Positions 1 to 7,642 of a stretch of DNA of 17,141 bases are shown here, one piece after another. The notes beneath the pieces were generated by a model. The model was not told the origin of the DNA. It did no database searches and saw nothing but the letters and a program-made list of their open reading frames with translations. The first letter of the stretch is position 1; every line of letters begins with the position of its first letter. This DNA is from Selenomonas sp. (lineage in GTDB: Bacteria > Bacillota > Negativicutes > Selenomonadales > Selenomonadaceae), in NCBI GenBank assembly GCA_003518745.1, contig DOYB01000226.1:1-17141 (forward strand), given 5' to 3'. Both the position numbers and the translations under genes were made by a program.

Positions 1-11
1 TATGCCCTCAT
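1..11 (-). CDS. First codons of a coupled gene running off the left edge
   Basis: The stop codon of the adenylation/carrier gene is TGA at 10..8, and an ATG at 11..9 overlaps it as ATGA on the minus strand. This is the usual geometry for translational coupling between operon partners. Only M-R-A can be read before the window ends, so the product cannot be named. The sequence just upstream has no strong Shine-Dalgarno, which fits re-initiation by ribosomes ending the previous gene. If the adenylation gene is truly broken, coupling from the full-length product would be lost, but ribosomes initiating inside the last fragment could still supply it. This is an inference from the overlap alone. Confidence 0.4.
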
Positions 12-1736
12 CTCTGGGCAGATTCCGAAAATTTTTTATATATGCAGGCAAGTTCCTCGGCCTTGATTACAGCATAATCCTTCCCCTGCTCGGAAGACTC
101 AGCGCGCTCTGCCAGCCTCCTTGGTGTCCTTGCCTCGTAGAGATCTTCTGTGGTGAAGGAATAGCCCTGCCTGCCCGCCAAAGCAATCAGGCGTATGGCG
201 CGCAGGGAATCCCCGCCCATACGGTAAAAGTCGCTCTCAGCGCCTATTCTTTCTGTTCCCAGTATCTCTGCCATCATCTCACAGATTACCCGCTCCGCTT
301 CATTCGCTGGAGGAACATACTCCCCGGAAAGTGTATTCATATCCGGTGGCATAAGCAAACGACGCACGGTTTTTCCACGTTCGTTCAGAGGCATTTTATC
401 CAGTGGAACGTAATAGGTTGGAAGCATATAGCGCGGCAACCGATCCGAAAGAGCCGCCACATCAACCTTAAGGGAATCCTCTTCCATGAGGTTCAGTTCC
501 CGCGCCTCGGAACGCAAGTAATACAGGCAAATAAATGACCTGCCTTCCGCTTCAAAGCCCTTGGCCACAACTGTACTTAATCCGGTGATTTTTCGTACCG
601 CGCTTTCAATCTCCCCAGGTTCTACACGATTGCCGTTGATTTTGAACATATCGTCTTTACGTCCTACGTAAAAAAAACACCGGCTTCATCACGGCGCGCC
701 AGATCGCCCGTATAGTAATACCCATCCCGAAATGCCGCCTGTGTTTTGGACGGTAAATTGATATAGCCGCGTACATATTCGTTTTTAAAACAGACCTCTC
801 CTTCTCCTGCTCCTTCTATACGTTTCCCATCGGCCTCCAAATGCACATCTACTTCCTCAATCACCGGCTTGCCCAAGAGAGAGCAATCATAGGCCTTGTC
901 CAGAAACATATTGAGCACGGGAAAACCGGCTTCGCTCATTGTGTAATGACTGAGAACCGCAGGCCTTCCACCGTCATAATAAATGCCGTTGGTAGGTTCG
1001 CTGCCGACCATGATCCATTCGATATCCGCGGCAGGGTCCTTATATTGACGCAAATAGGAGGGCGGCAAAAAGAGATGATGGACCTTCCTTTCCCTCAAAA
1101 ATTCCGAAAAGGCATCAATATCCCTGTACAATTCCGCGGAGACGATATACATGGGGCAAAGAGCATTAAAGGAATTGATCAGATAAAAAACAGAGGCTAC
1201 GAAGTTCAGCGGTGAAACCAGGACCATAGGTTCATCCCGGTAGGCGCTCTTAGTCTCCAGATAACGGGCAATCAGCTCCAGATTCCCGTATTCATGCAGT
1301 ATTCCCTTTGGATTTCCCGTAGAGCCTGAGGTATAAACGGCAAAGGAGCATCATGAGGATCTGTATCCGTATATCCCTCCAAAGGCCGGACATTCTGCGT
1401 GATATATCGATAGAGTTCCTCGTCCAGAAGGACTTTCGCCCCCACGTCCTTACGGATAAATTCAATACGCTGCGCAGGATAACTGTCCTCGGTCATTTGG
1501 AAGGCCGCACCCGCTTTAAGTACCCCTATGACAGCCGAAAAACATTCCGGTCCCCGGGGCAGCACGACCTGCACGAAATCCTCCCGTCCGATGCCCTGAT
1601 TCTTCAGCCATGCGTAAATCTGCCCGGACTCTCTATCCACCTCAGCATGAGTCATTTTCCTTTTCTCATTCAAAAAGGCGACCTTATCCGCATATTGTTT
1701 CATAACCCTCAATGCGTGTTCCATGAACTTTCCCAT
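8..1736 (-). pseudogene. NRPS-like adenylation (A) plus carrier (PCP) didomain gene, two frameshifts
   Basis: The three frames together encode about 577 residues: a complete AMP-forming adenylation domain and a C-terminal carrier domain. Motifs in order are the A3 P-loop YTSGSTGNPKG (third frame just after 1344), the A5-like HYTMSEAG, A7 YYTGDLARR, A8 GRKDDMFKINGNRVEPGEIE, A10 around the Lys of ERGKTVRR, and the phosphopantetheine site GGDSL (Ser codon near 208..206). The first frame ends after DPHDAP; one extra T in the T3 run at 1344-1342 restores DAPFAVYTSGSTG. The second ends after GVFFT; one extra T in the T8 run at 677-670 restores GVFFYVGRKDD. The start at 1736 is an ATG preceded by GGGGG at about 7 bases; an upstream GTG at 1838 lacks a ribosome site. 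Such proteins load an activated acid onto their own carrier for peptide or lipid-type synthesis. It may be a real pseudogene, two assembly errors, or slippage at the T8 site. Confidence 0.8.
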
Positions 1737-1899
1737 ATCAGTTCCCCCATTTAAGACCGTTTGTTTCCCATACACCTGCGCGGCATTTAAGTAAGCAGGA
1801 ATCCTAATATTCCCTGTCCTCACAAAATGCAACGACACACAAAAATAATTCTACATAAACCATTAATCTCCTGCTGTTTAACTGTCTGATTCACCAAAC

Positions 1900-1957
1900 A
1901 AAAAGCACGGAGAAGATAGCTGAGCGCAATCGCTCAACAAATATTCTCCGCGCTTTT
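1900..1957 (-). terminator. Large nested hairpin, terminator or leader structure
   Basis: The outer arms at 1901-1914 and 1944-1957 pair over 14 positions, and an inner perfect stem TGAGCG/CGCTCA (1921-1926, 1931-1936) has a four-base loop. The one imperfect outer position (1907/1951) is A-C on the plus-strand RNA but G-U on the minus-strand RNA, so the fold is better on the minus strand. In that direction the arm ends in GCTTTTTGTTT, a moderate U tract. It lies about 165 bases upstream of the adenylation gene start and downstream of another terminator. It could be a second terminator for the small gene at 2062 or an attenuator-like leader. Confidence 0.5.
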
Positions 1958-2009
1958 ATTTTGTCAGGATACTATGACCCCACTATTACAATTACCCTAC
2001 AATTTACAC

Positions 2010-2037
2010 AAAAAAATCCACCCATTAAAGGGTGGAT
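2010..2037 (-). terminator. Intrinsic terminator of the small coiled-coil gene
   Basis: A perfect 8-bp stem, ATCCACCC at 2016-2023 paired with GGGTGGAT at 2030-2037, has a six-base loop. On the minus strand it is followed by a run of seven T (2016-2010). It starts 24 bases after the stop codon of the gene ending at 2062. Stem, loop and U tract are textbook for a Rho-independent terminator. Confidence 0.9.
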
Positions 2038-2061
2038 CGCTATTGGCGTAAAACAGCCCTA

Positions 2062-2271
2062 TTATGAATTGCGGATAATTTCTACTGCCTGTGCTGAAGA
2101 CATTCCCTTCTCCTGCAATACAGCATACAGTTCCTGCAGGGCAATGCTCTCTTTCTTGTCCAAAAGCTCTTGACGCTGTGCTTTGAGATCCTTTACACGT
2201 TCCTGTGCTTTCTCAATTTTCCCGTCCAAAATCTGAATCTGCTCATCAATACTTTTACGCTCTCTAGCCAA
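2062..2271 (-). CDS. Small coiled-coil protein, DUF4315-like
   Basis: This is a protein of about 69 residues with a continuous charged heptad-like helix (IDEQIQILDGKIEKAQERV onward) followed by a short segment rich in Ala, Val and Ile (GMSSAQAVEII). Helix, then a short hydrophobic C-terminal motif, resembles the DUF4315 family of small proteins often found in conjugative elements. That match is from memory and is not certain. There is no signal peptide or membrane segment, so it is probably cytosolic. I favour a TTG start at 2271, because AAGGG lies 9 bases before it; an ATG at 2280 directly abuts that same AAGGG and leaves no spacer. The gene stands alone between its own promoter (2317-2346) and terminator (2010-2037). 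No other conjugation gene is visible nearby. Function unknown. Confidence 0.65.
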   Translation of the reverse strand: MARERKSIDEQIQILDGKIEKAQERVKDLKAQRQELLDKKESIALQELYAVLQEKGMSSAQAVEIIRNS

Positions 2272-2316
2272 AATAATCATCCCTTCATAATCGTAAATAT
2301 AGTCTCTAACGTGCTC

Positions 2317-2346
2317 ATTTTATCGCAAAAATGAATAATTTGTCAA
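2317..2346 (-). promoter_or_regulatory. Sigma-70 type promoter of the small coiled-coil gene
   Basis: On the minus strand TTGACA (2346-2341) and TAAAAT (2322-2317) are separated by 18 bases. The -35 is perfect and the -10 matches five of six. Transcription would start near 2310 and leave a short leader of about 30-40 bases before the coding start. Confidence 0.75.
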
Positions 2347-2400
2347 TATTATCAAACGTTGTCTTTGGTTTATTTTAAACATGCATAGCATATGATAAGC

Positions 2401-2480
2401 TTCACGTTTAACTGTTATTGTGTGGTGAGCTATAGCAAAGGGCTCCCATTGCTGAGAGCCCATGTTTCGTGAATTTTTTT
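2401..2480 (+). terminator. Plus-oriented intrinsic terminator without a plus-strand gene
   Basis: GGGCTC (2440-2445) pairs with GAGCCC (2456-2461) around a ten-base loop, and an outer TTCACG (2401-2406) can pair with CGTGAA (2468-2473). Seven T follow at 2474-2480, so the element is oriented for the plus strand. Read on the minus strand the core stem is followed only by TTTGCT, which would be a weak terminator for the metallopeptidase gene ending at 2512. No plus-strand gene precedes it. Confidence 0.6.
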
Positions 2481-2511
2481 GCAAGCTAGTTAATCACTGT
2501 CGATATCTGAC

Positions 2512-3294
2512 TCATTGCGGCAGCGTTTGCGGCGCATGTCCGCTCATCGCTCCCATAACCAGATTCATAGCATAATCCTTGCCCTTGTCATCGATGTTGG
2601 AAAGAGCCTCTTGAGCAGTGCTTGTATATATTTGGGAGTCCTCAGACTGACTATCCAACCCCTGCTGGCAGAGATACCGCAGGAACATGTAACCGGAGGA
2701 ATAGCGGATTGACGTTCCGGTACCGCTTGCCAGAGCCATGGCATTTTTCAGCTGCTCCCGATTATTGGCACGGGACAGAATGTCCTCCTTATTTTGCCCA
2801 TCATAATCATCCAAGCCCATGACGAGTTCCGCGACACCCTCGGTGAAAAACTCCGGCATGCCGACCACACTGCTGGTTTGTGGCTCGTAGCCTTTGAGGG
2901 TTCCACTTCCCTGCATGACAGCATGTACCATCTCATGGGCAATCGTGCGATCCAGATAGCACTGCGCGAACCCGCCTTCAATGCGTGTATTGCCGTTCAC
3001 ATCAACAGGATCGATTTTCCCATACAAGGGAAGCGCGATTGACATGCTGATCACATTGGCAGGCGTGGTATCGTTATCCTTCTTGTCAGCAGGACCGGTG
3101 TCCGCCTGTATATTGTCCTGATTCACGAAATACTCCACCTTCAGCGTCTTTCCGTTGAAATCCACACCATAGGAATCGTAAATCAGCTTAGCGCTCTCCT
3201 CCACCCACCAATGCTCCATCCCCTTGGTTATAGTTTCAATGCTGTCCTTTAACTGCTGCGCCGTATAGGTTTTCGTGTTTTGATTATTATTCAA
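2512..3294 (-). CDS. Gluzincin-type metallopeptidase, flagellinolysin-like
   Basis: The 260-residue product carries the zinc motif HEMVH (His120, Glu121, His124) followed 28 residues later by FFTEGVAEL (Glu152, the expected third ligand of gluzincins) and a later YSSGYMFLRYL segment. This combination resembles the metallopeptidase domain inserted in flagellinolysins and found in large surface proteins of Firmicutes. Here the domain makes up nearly the whole protein. I see no signal peptide, flagellin ends or membrane segment, so how it would leave the cell is unclear. The only in-frame start is a TTG at 3294 with no purine-rich ribosome site, and an in-frame TGA lies 30 bases upstream, so the 5' end may be damaged or translation may depend on the chemoreceptor gene that ends 77 bases upstream. 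Substrate unknown; protease activity is inferred from the motifs. Confidence 0.75.
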   Translation of the reverse strand: MNNNQNTKTYTAQQLKDSIETITKGMEHWWVEESAKLIYDSYGVDFNGKTLKVEYFVNQDNIQADTGPADKKDNDTTPANVISMSIALPLYGKIDPVDVNGNTRIEGGFAQCYLDRTIAHEMVHAVMQGSGTLKGYEPQTSSVVGMPEFFTEGVAELVMGLDDYDGQNKEDILSRANNREQLKNAMALASGTGTSIRYSSGYMFLRYLCQQGLDSQSEDSQIYTSTAQEALSNIDDKGKDYAMNLVMGAMSGHAPQTLPQ

Positions 3295-3371
3295 ATCACT
3301 GTAATATTGGAGGATGCCCGGTCAGTCATGAGGAACATTCCATCGGAAAGGTGATAAGAAATTAGAGGTAT

Positions 3372-5060
3372 TTATCTTGTAAAACGGAATTTGAGCATTT
3401 CGTTTTGCAGCTTTTGCGCAAGTGCCGCTAGAGATTCGCTGGCTTCGGTGATATCGTGCATCATGGCAGTCTGCTCTTCGGTGGCGCCAGATACAGTCTG
3501 CGCTTCATTGGCAGTCGCCCTGCTGAATTCATTGGCAGTCTGCAACGCGTTCATGATCTGAGAGCTGTCACGCTCCGCTGCCTCCACCCGATTACGCGAT
3601 AATTGAATCTGCTCATACAGGGCATCGATTTGCTGCTCCATAATGGAAAAGACTTCTCCTGTTCTCTGGACAATCTGCGTGCCTGACTGCACCTCCGCAT
3701 TCCCCTTGTCCATTGCCTGCATGGCTCTCAGTGTATCGTTCTGGATGCCGCTGATAATGCTTTCGATACTATGGGCCGCTTCGCCTGACTGCTCCGCGAG
3801 TTTGCGTACCTCATCCGCGACCACCGCGAAGCCGCGTCCCGCTTCACCGGCGCGCGCCGCCTCGATGGCGGCATTGAGCGCCAACAGATTCGTTTGATCT
3901 GCCAAATTGGAAATGGTTTCCACGATTTTCCCGATTTCCTTAGAACGTTCGCCCAAGGTTTCCACTACTTTGGATGAGGCACTCATCTGCTCTGCCATTT
4001 TCTCCATAGCGGTCATGGCATTAGAAACGGCATGGTGGCCTTCCCTTGCGCCCTCGCGGCTCTGTTCCGCGACCTGCTGCATGGTTTTAGAACTGGTATT
4101 GAGACTGGACATTTCCTTCCCCATGTCGGCAGTACTCAAATTGATGTTGTTCAAGGAATCGGACTGACTTTCCGTATCTCCGGCAATCTTCACTACGCTG
4201 TCCGCCACCTGATGAATGCTCTCAGCGGTTTGGGAGGCGCTGGCAGTCAGCTCCCGGCTGGAAGCGGCCACCTGCTGCGCGGAATCGGAGATATCCATCA
4301 GGATTTTGGTGATGGACTCCTTCATGTGGTTCGCGTTCTTGGCAATCTGGGCAATTTCATCATCGCCGGATATATCCATGGCCGCGCCGCTCAAATCTCC
4401 TTGGGCGATTCTCTGCATAGACTCCTGCACAATTGTCAGCGGGCGCAAGGTTAAGCGGACAATGAAAAATACCAATGCTCCCATAACGAGAACGAGCATG
4501 ACTGTCGCTATCAAGCTGGAATAAAGGAATTCATTCTGCAAAGCCTCGACATCGGCCTTGGGAATGCCCATGAAGAGCATACCGATGTTCTTACCGCTGC
4601 CATCCTTGATCGGCTCGTAGGCACAGAAGTACTTGTTGCCCAAAACCTCTGCCTCGCCTGTATAGTTGCTGCCGTTTTTGAGAACAATATCTATGATGTT
4701 CGGGGAGGCTTTGGTGCCGACAGCGCGGTTCCCGTCCTTGACAAATGTGGTGGAAACCCGCGTATCCTCACGGAAAATTGTGATGTTGTTGCCGTTGAGC
4801 TTTCCTAGATTGTCAACGATATCAAAGGCGCCGTCCATTCTCTGGCTCCCCTTGTAAATCCCATCCGCCTTTACCTCCCATGAGCCCGGATAGTATAAGT
4901 CCAAGATTTCCCGTGTCTGGTGCATGTCAGCCTCGGCCTTTGCTCCCAACGCGACCTCAAAGCCATGATTGGCGGAACGATATCCCATGATGCCCAAAAC
5001 GAGACAGGCCAGCACGAGCATGGCATCGAAAAAAAGGATAGATTTCTTCTGCAGATTCAT
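3372..5060 (-). CDS. Methyl-accepting chemotaxis protein with single Cache domain
   Basis: This is a 562-residue transmembrane chemoreceptor. TM1 is at about 7-27, an extracytoplasmic single Cache domain at about 30-175 (with the family-typical DTRVSTTF, NRAVGTK and GKNIGMLFMGIP stretches), TM2 at about 178-202, HAMP at about 203-255, and a long helical signalling domain to the end. The conserved tip ADQTNLLALNAAIEAARAGE is at about 387-406, followed by GRGFAVVADEVRKLAEQS. It would sense an unidentified extracellular ligand and control CheA kinase. The ATG at 5060 is chosen because AAGGAGG sits 8 bases upstream; the longer reading frame to 5120 has no such site. It has no CheB/CheR pentapeptide tail. 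The metallopeptidase gene follows 77 bases downstream with no clear terminator between them, so the two may be cotranscribed. Confidence 0.95.
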   Translation of the reverse strand: MNLQKKSILFFDAMLVLACLVLGIMGYRSANHGFEVALGAKAEADMHQTREILDLYYPGSWEVKADGIYKGSQRMDGAFDIVDNLGKLNGNNITIFREDTRVSTTFVKDGNRAVGTKASPNIIDIVLKNGSNYTGEAEVLGNKYFCAYEPIKDGSGKNIGMLFMGIPKADVEALQNEFLYSSLIATVMLVLVMGALVFFIVRLTLRPLTIVQESMQRIAQGDLSGAAMDISGDDEIAQIAKNANHMKESITKILMDISDSAQQVAASSRELTASASQTAESIHQVADSVVKIAGDTESQSDSLNNINLSTADMGKEMSSLNTSSKTMQQVAEQSREGAREGHHAVSNAMTAMEKMAEQMSASSKVVETLGERSKEIGKIVETISNLADQTNLLALNAAIEAARAGEAGRGFAVVADEVRKLAEQSGEAAHSIESIISGIQNDTLRAMQAMDKGNAEVQSGTQIVQRTGEVFSIMEQQIDALYEQIQLSRNRVEAAERDSSQIMNALQTANEFSRATANEAQTVSGATEEQTAMMHDITEASESLAALAQKLQNEMLKFRFTR

Positions 5061-5197
5061 TGCCGTAACCTCCTTATGATTGCGATAAACTCCACGCAAG
5101 GCACTGAAAACACACCTCATGGATTGGGTTTTAGGTTAATTTCGACATCAGACACATTATTTCCTGCCTATCGAGAACAATACAAAATGGCAGATGT

Positions 5198-6223
5198 TTA
5201 GATTATGTAAACCCGAGCCACCGCATAGACTAGGAAAGCCGCATAGCATACCACCATGACAGCGCCTTCCCATCGAACCAATTTGTCTCCGGTCCATGTG
5301 AATACCCATACCAATATGCTGCAGAAAGTCATAAAGCAAACATCCGTCAGATTCTCTGCCACAAAAGAAATCGGTGAAATGACAGCAGTCGCCCCCAGTA
5401 TCAGGAGCACATTGAAAATATTCGATCCAAGAACATTCCCAATGGCCATATCCACCTCATTCTTTCTGGCTGCCGCAATAGACGTTACCAGTTCGGGCAG
5501 GCTGGTTCCAACTGCTACAATCGTAAGACCGATCAACGTATCACTCATACCGAAAAGTCTGGCGATTGCCACCGCCCCATAGGATAAATCGATGCCGCCT
5601 ATAGACGCATCTCCGCCTACCACGAAATCGCCGCCAAACTTGATAGCCACCAGTCCTGCCAGAATAAAGAAAATGCTCTTCCCAAGGGGAAGTATCTCTA
5701 CATCACTGCTTTCACTGCTGTCCACGGACGCGGAACGACTTTTCTTTGCCACATATACGGTATAGAGCAAGAAACCAACAAACAGCAGAAGGAATACGCT
5801 CCCCTTCCATAGCCCTATTGAACCGATCTCCCCTTCAGCCGCTACTCCCGTAGCGCCAAACACAGCCATGAGTATCGAAGCTCCAATGCATATCGGAAAT
5901 TCCACCATCCGATTCTGTCTTTGCACAGTAAGCGGGGAAATGAGGGCGCAGACCCCCGCCACCATCAGCAGATTAAAAAGATTAGAGCCGGTCACATTAC
6001 TGACTGCCACCTCATTATGCCCGCTCAACGCGGCAGATACACTGACCGCGAATTCAGGCAGACTGGTACCCATGGCAGCAATCGTAAGGCCAATCACGAT
6101 TGGTGGGATACGAAACCTCTTGGCAATCGCTGAACTGCCATCCACAAAAATATCGGCACCACGGATAAGCATAAGAAAACCTATAAAAAGCACAATAACG
6201 GGAATTACAAACGCAAACAGCAT
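5198..6223 (-). CDS. Na+/Ca2+ exchanger-family (CaCA) antiporter, YrbG-like
   Basis: This 341-residue membrane protein shows the internal duplication that defines the calcium/cation antiporter family. The alpha-1 repeat has GTSLPE (52-57) and GSNLFN (79-84); the alpha-2 repeat has GTSLPE (239-244) and GSNIFN (266-271). These Glu, Ser and Asn residues form the ion-binding centre in the family. About ten hydrophobic segments are split by a hydrophilic loop at about 160-180 (KSRSASVDSSESSDVE), the usual cytoplasmic loop between halves but short, as in bacterial members. It should exchange Na+ (or H+) for Ca2+ across the cytoplasmic membrane. The ATG at 6223 follows AAAAGGAGA at a good distance. 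The gene is flanked by cysK upstream, with a terminator between, and a chemoreceptor gene 137 bases downstream. Confidence 0.93.
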   Translation of the reverse strand: MLFAFVIPVIVLFIGFLMLIRGADIFVDGSSAIAKRFRIPPIVIGLTIAAMGTSLPEFAVSVSAALSGHNEVAVSNVTGSNLFNLLMVAGVCALISPLTVQRQNRMVEFPICIGASILMAVFGATGVAAEGEIGSIGLWKGSVFLLLFVGFLLYTVYVAKKSRSASVDSSESSDVEILPLGKSIFFILAGLVAIKFGGDFVVGGDASIGGIDLSYGAVAIARLFGMSDTLIGLTIVAVGTSLPELVTSIAAARKNEVDMAIGNVLGSNIFNVLLILGATAVISPISFVAENLTDVCFMTFCSILVWVFTWTGDKLVRWEGAVMVVCYAAFLVYAVARVYII

Positions 6224-6291
6224 ACTCTCTCCTTTTGATTCTCAGCACTACAATGGCAAAAGCCTCTCTCATATTGATGTTCTTTAGAAAT

Positions 6292-6310
6292 ATAGTTGAC
6301 CCATAGTTGA
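6292..6310. repeat. Short tandem direct repeat upstream of the antiporter gene
   Basis: ATAGTTGA occurs twice (6292-6299 and 6303-6310) with an 11-base period, one helical turn, about 70-90 bases upstream of the antiporter start. It could be a protein-binding site. No protein is assigned, and an 8-base repeat in AT-rich DNA can arise by chance. Confidence 0.4.
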
Positions 6311-6347
6311 ATATTCTCCACAAATCCTCCTATCTCCTGCCAATACG

Positions 6348-6377
6348 CAAAAATGGCGCAGAGCCAAGCCCTGCGCC
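6348..6377 (-). terminator. Intrinsic terminator of cysK
   Basis: GGCGCAG (6355-6361) pairs with CTGCGCC (6371-6377) around a nine-base loop. On the minus strand the stem is followed by ATTTTTG (6354-6348). It begins about 43 bases after the cysK stop codon and separates cysK from the antiporter gene. Confidence 0.85.
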
Positions 6378-6420
6378 TATTCAATACTACAAATGTGCCA
6401 AACCTAAATTACAACATTAT

Positions 6421-7353
6421 TCAATCGGTAAAAAGCCCCGTGGAAAGGTATCTGTCTCCGGTATCCGGCAGCAGAGCCACTATGGTCTTGCCCTTGAACT
6501 CTGGACGAGCAGCTAGCTTCACGGCAGCCGCGAGGGCCGCTCCTGAAGATATTCCAACCAGAACTCCCTCTGCCTGCGCAAACTGACGTCCGTACTTGAA
6601 GGCCTCCTCGTTCGAGATGGGCAGTACCTCATCATATACCTCGGTATCCAAGGTATCCGGCACAAACCCCGCGCCTATGCCCTGGATTTTATGCGGGCCG
6701 GCCTTGCCTTGACTTAGTACCGGCGAGCTCTCCGGCTCCACGGCAACAATCTTCACATCGGGCTTCTGCTGCTTGAGATACCTTCCAACGCCTGTCACTG
6801 TTCCACCTGTTCCAACACCAGCAATGAAGACATCTACCGCGCCATCAGTGTCCTTCCAAATCTCAGGACCGGTCGTAGCTTCGTGAGCGGCAGGATTAGC
6901 CGCATTGGTGAACTGTGAGGGAATAAATGCTCCCGGTGTTTCACTGGCAATCTCCTCGGCCTTGGCAATAGCCCCCTTCATTCCCTTGGAGCCTTCCGTA
7001 AGCACTATTTCAGCACCATAAGCCTTGAGCAGGTTCCGTCTCTCAATGCTCATGGTTTCTGGCATTGTGAGAATTGCCCTATAGCCGCGAGCAGCAGCGA
7101 CACTCGCAAGCCCTATGCCGGTATTGCCGCTGGTAGGCTCCACGATTACGGAGCCTTCCTTTAGCTTCCCTTCCTGCTCTGCCTTTTCAATCATTGCCTT
7201 GGCAACACGATCCTTGACGCTCCCGGCCGGATTGAAGTATTCCAGCTTGACAAGAAGATCCGCCTCCACTCCGTTGGCCTCCGCAAAATTCGATGCCTTC
7301 AAGAGCGGTGTACCGCCAATCAGTTCCGTAACGCTGTTATAGATTTTTGACAT
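6421..7353 (-). CDS. cysK: Cysteine synthase A (O-acetylserine sulfhydrylase)
   Basis: This cytosolic PLP enzyme makes L-cysteine from O-acetyl-L-serine and sulfide. At 310 residues it has the usual family length. The PLP lysine is Lys47 in NPAGSVKDR; TSGNTG (74-79) forms the substrate-binding loop; GTGGT (181-185) binds the PLP phosphate; Ser270 in GISSGAA contacts the pyridine nitrogen; and the C-terminal PDTGDRYLST is typical of CysK. The pattern is O-acetylserine type and not cystathionine beta-synthase, since no CBS or heme region is present. The ATG at 7353 follows AAGGAGG by 7 bases. The gene has a perfect consensus promoter (7504-7532), a long leader of about 145 bases and its own terminator. 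It is divergent from a CymR-type repressor, and in Bacillus CysK is the partner of CymR, so CysK here may act both as enzyme and as sulfur sensor. Confidence 0.97.
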   Translation of the reverse strand: MSKIYNSVTELIGGTPLLKASNFAEANGVEADLLVKLEYFNPAGSVKDRVAKAMIEKAEQEGKLKEGSVIVEPTSGNTGIGLASVAAARGYRAILTMPETMSIERRNLLKAYGAEIVLTEGSKGMKGAIAKAEEIASETPGAFIPSQFTNAANPAAHEATTGPEIWKDTDGAVDVFIAGVGTGGTVTGVGRYLKQQKPDVKIVAVEPESSPVLSQGKAGPHKIQGIGAGFVPDTLDTEVYDEVLPISNEEAFKYGRQFAQAEGVLVGISSGAALAAAVKLAARPEFKGKTIVALLPDTGDRYLSTGLFTD

Positions 7354-7503
7354 AATAAATCCTCCTTGCTCAAGATCTCATCAAATTGAAGAAAGCAGAT
7401 ATCCTATGAATTCCGGATTGGCCTTTACATTCGCTGCCAACCTCTGCTTTAATAACTAAAGCATTTAATTCATACTTAACAGATATGTTTTCTAACAAGC
7501 CTT

Positions 7504-7532
7504 ATTATACGTTGTTATAATTACCTTGTCAA
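7504..7532 (-). promoter_or_regulatory. Perfect consensus promoter of cysK
   Basis: On the minus strand TTGACA (7532-7527), a 17-base spacer and TATAAT (7509-7504) match the housekeeping sigma consensus at all twelve positions. Transcription would begin near 7497. Such a strong core promoter usually needs a repressor for control, which fits the divergent CymR-type gene. Confidence 0.9.
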
Positions 7533-7537
7533 CGGAT

Positions 7538-7558
7538 TTCTATATTTTTCATATAGAA
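7538..7558. promoter_or_regulatory. Palindrome just upstream of the cysK -35, candidate operator
   Basis: TTCTATAT (7538-7545) and ATATAGAA (7551-7558) form a perfect 8-bp inverted repeat with a TTTTC centre. It starts 5 bases beyond the cysK -35 element. The position suits a regulator site or an AT-rich UP element. Assignment to CymR is inference; I cannot compare it with a verified CymR motif here. Confidence 0.5.
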
Positions 7559-7613
7559 TTAGTATGTTATTGTTTTCACATACGGATAATCATCTGCCAA
7601 AGCCATCGTTTCG

Positions 7614-7642
7614 TTGACATAGGCTCGATATTTCGCTATTAT
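7614..7642 (+). promoter_or_regulatory. Promoter of cymR
   Basis: TTGACA (7614-7619) and TATTAT (7637-7642) are separated by 17 bases on the plus strand. Transcription would start near 7649 and give a leader of about 48 bases ending in AAAGGAGG, 5 bases before the cymR ATG. Confidence 0.85.

Noticed and set aside
3295..3325. Short minus-strand frame beginning MTDRASSNITVI that could be the displaced N-terminus of the metallopeptidase
   Set aside because: It has only twelve codons, no ribosome site, and no match to the expected N-terminus, so a frameshift there cannot be supported.
7354..7497. Riboswitch or T-box in the long cysK leader
   Set aside because: No T-box sequence, specifier stem, S-box core or terminator/antiterminator pair is visible; there is only one 6-bp hairpin.
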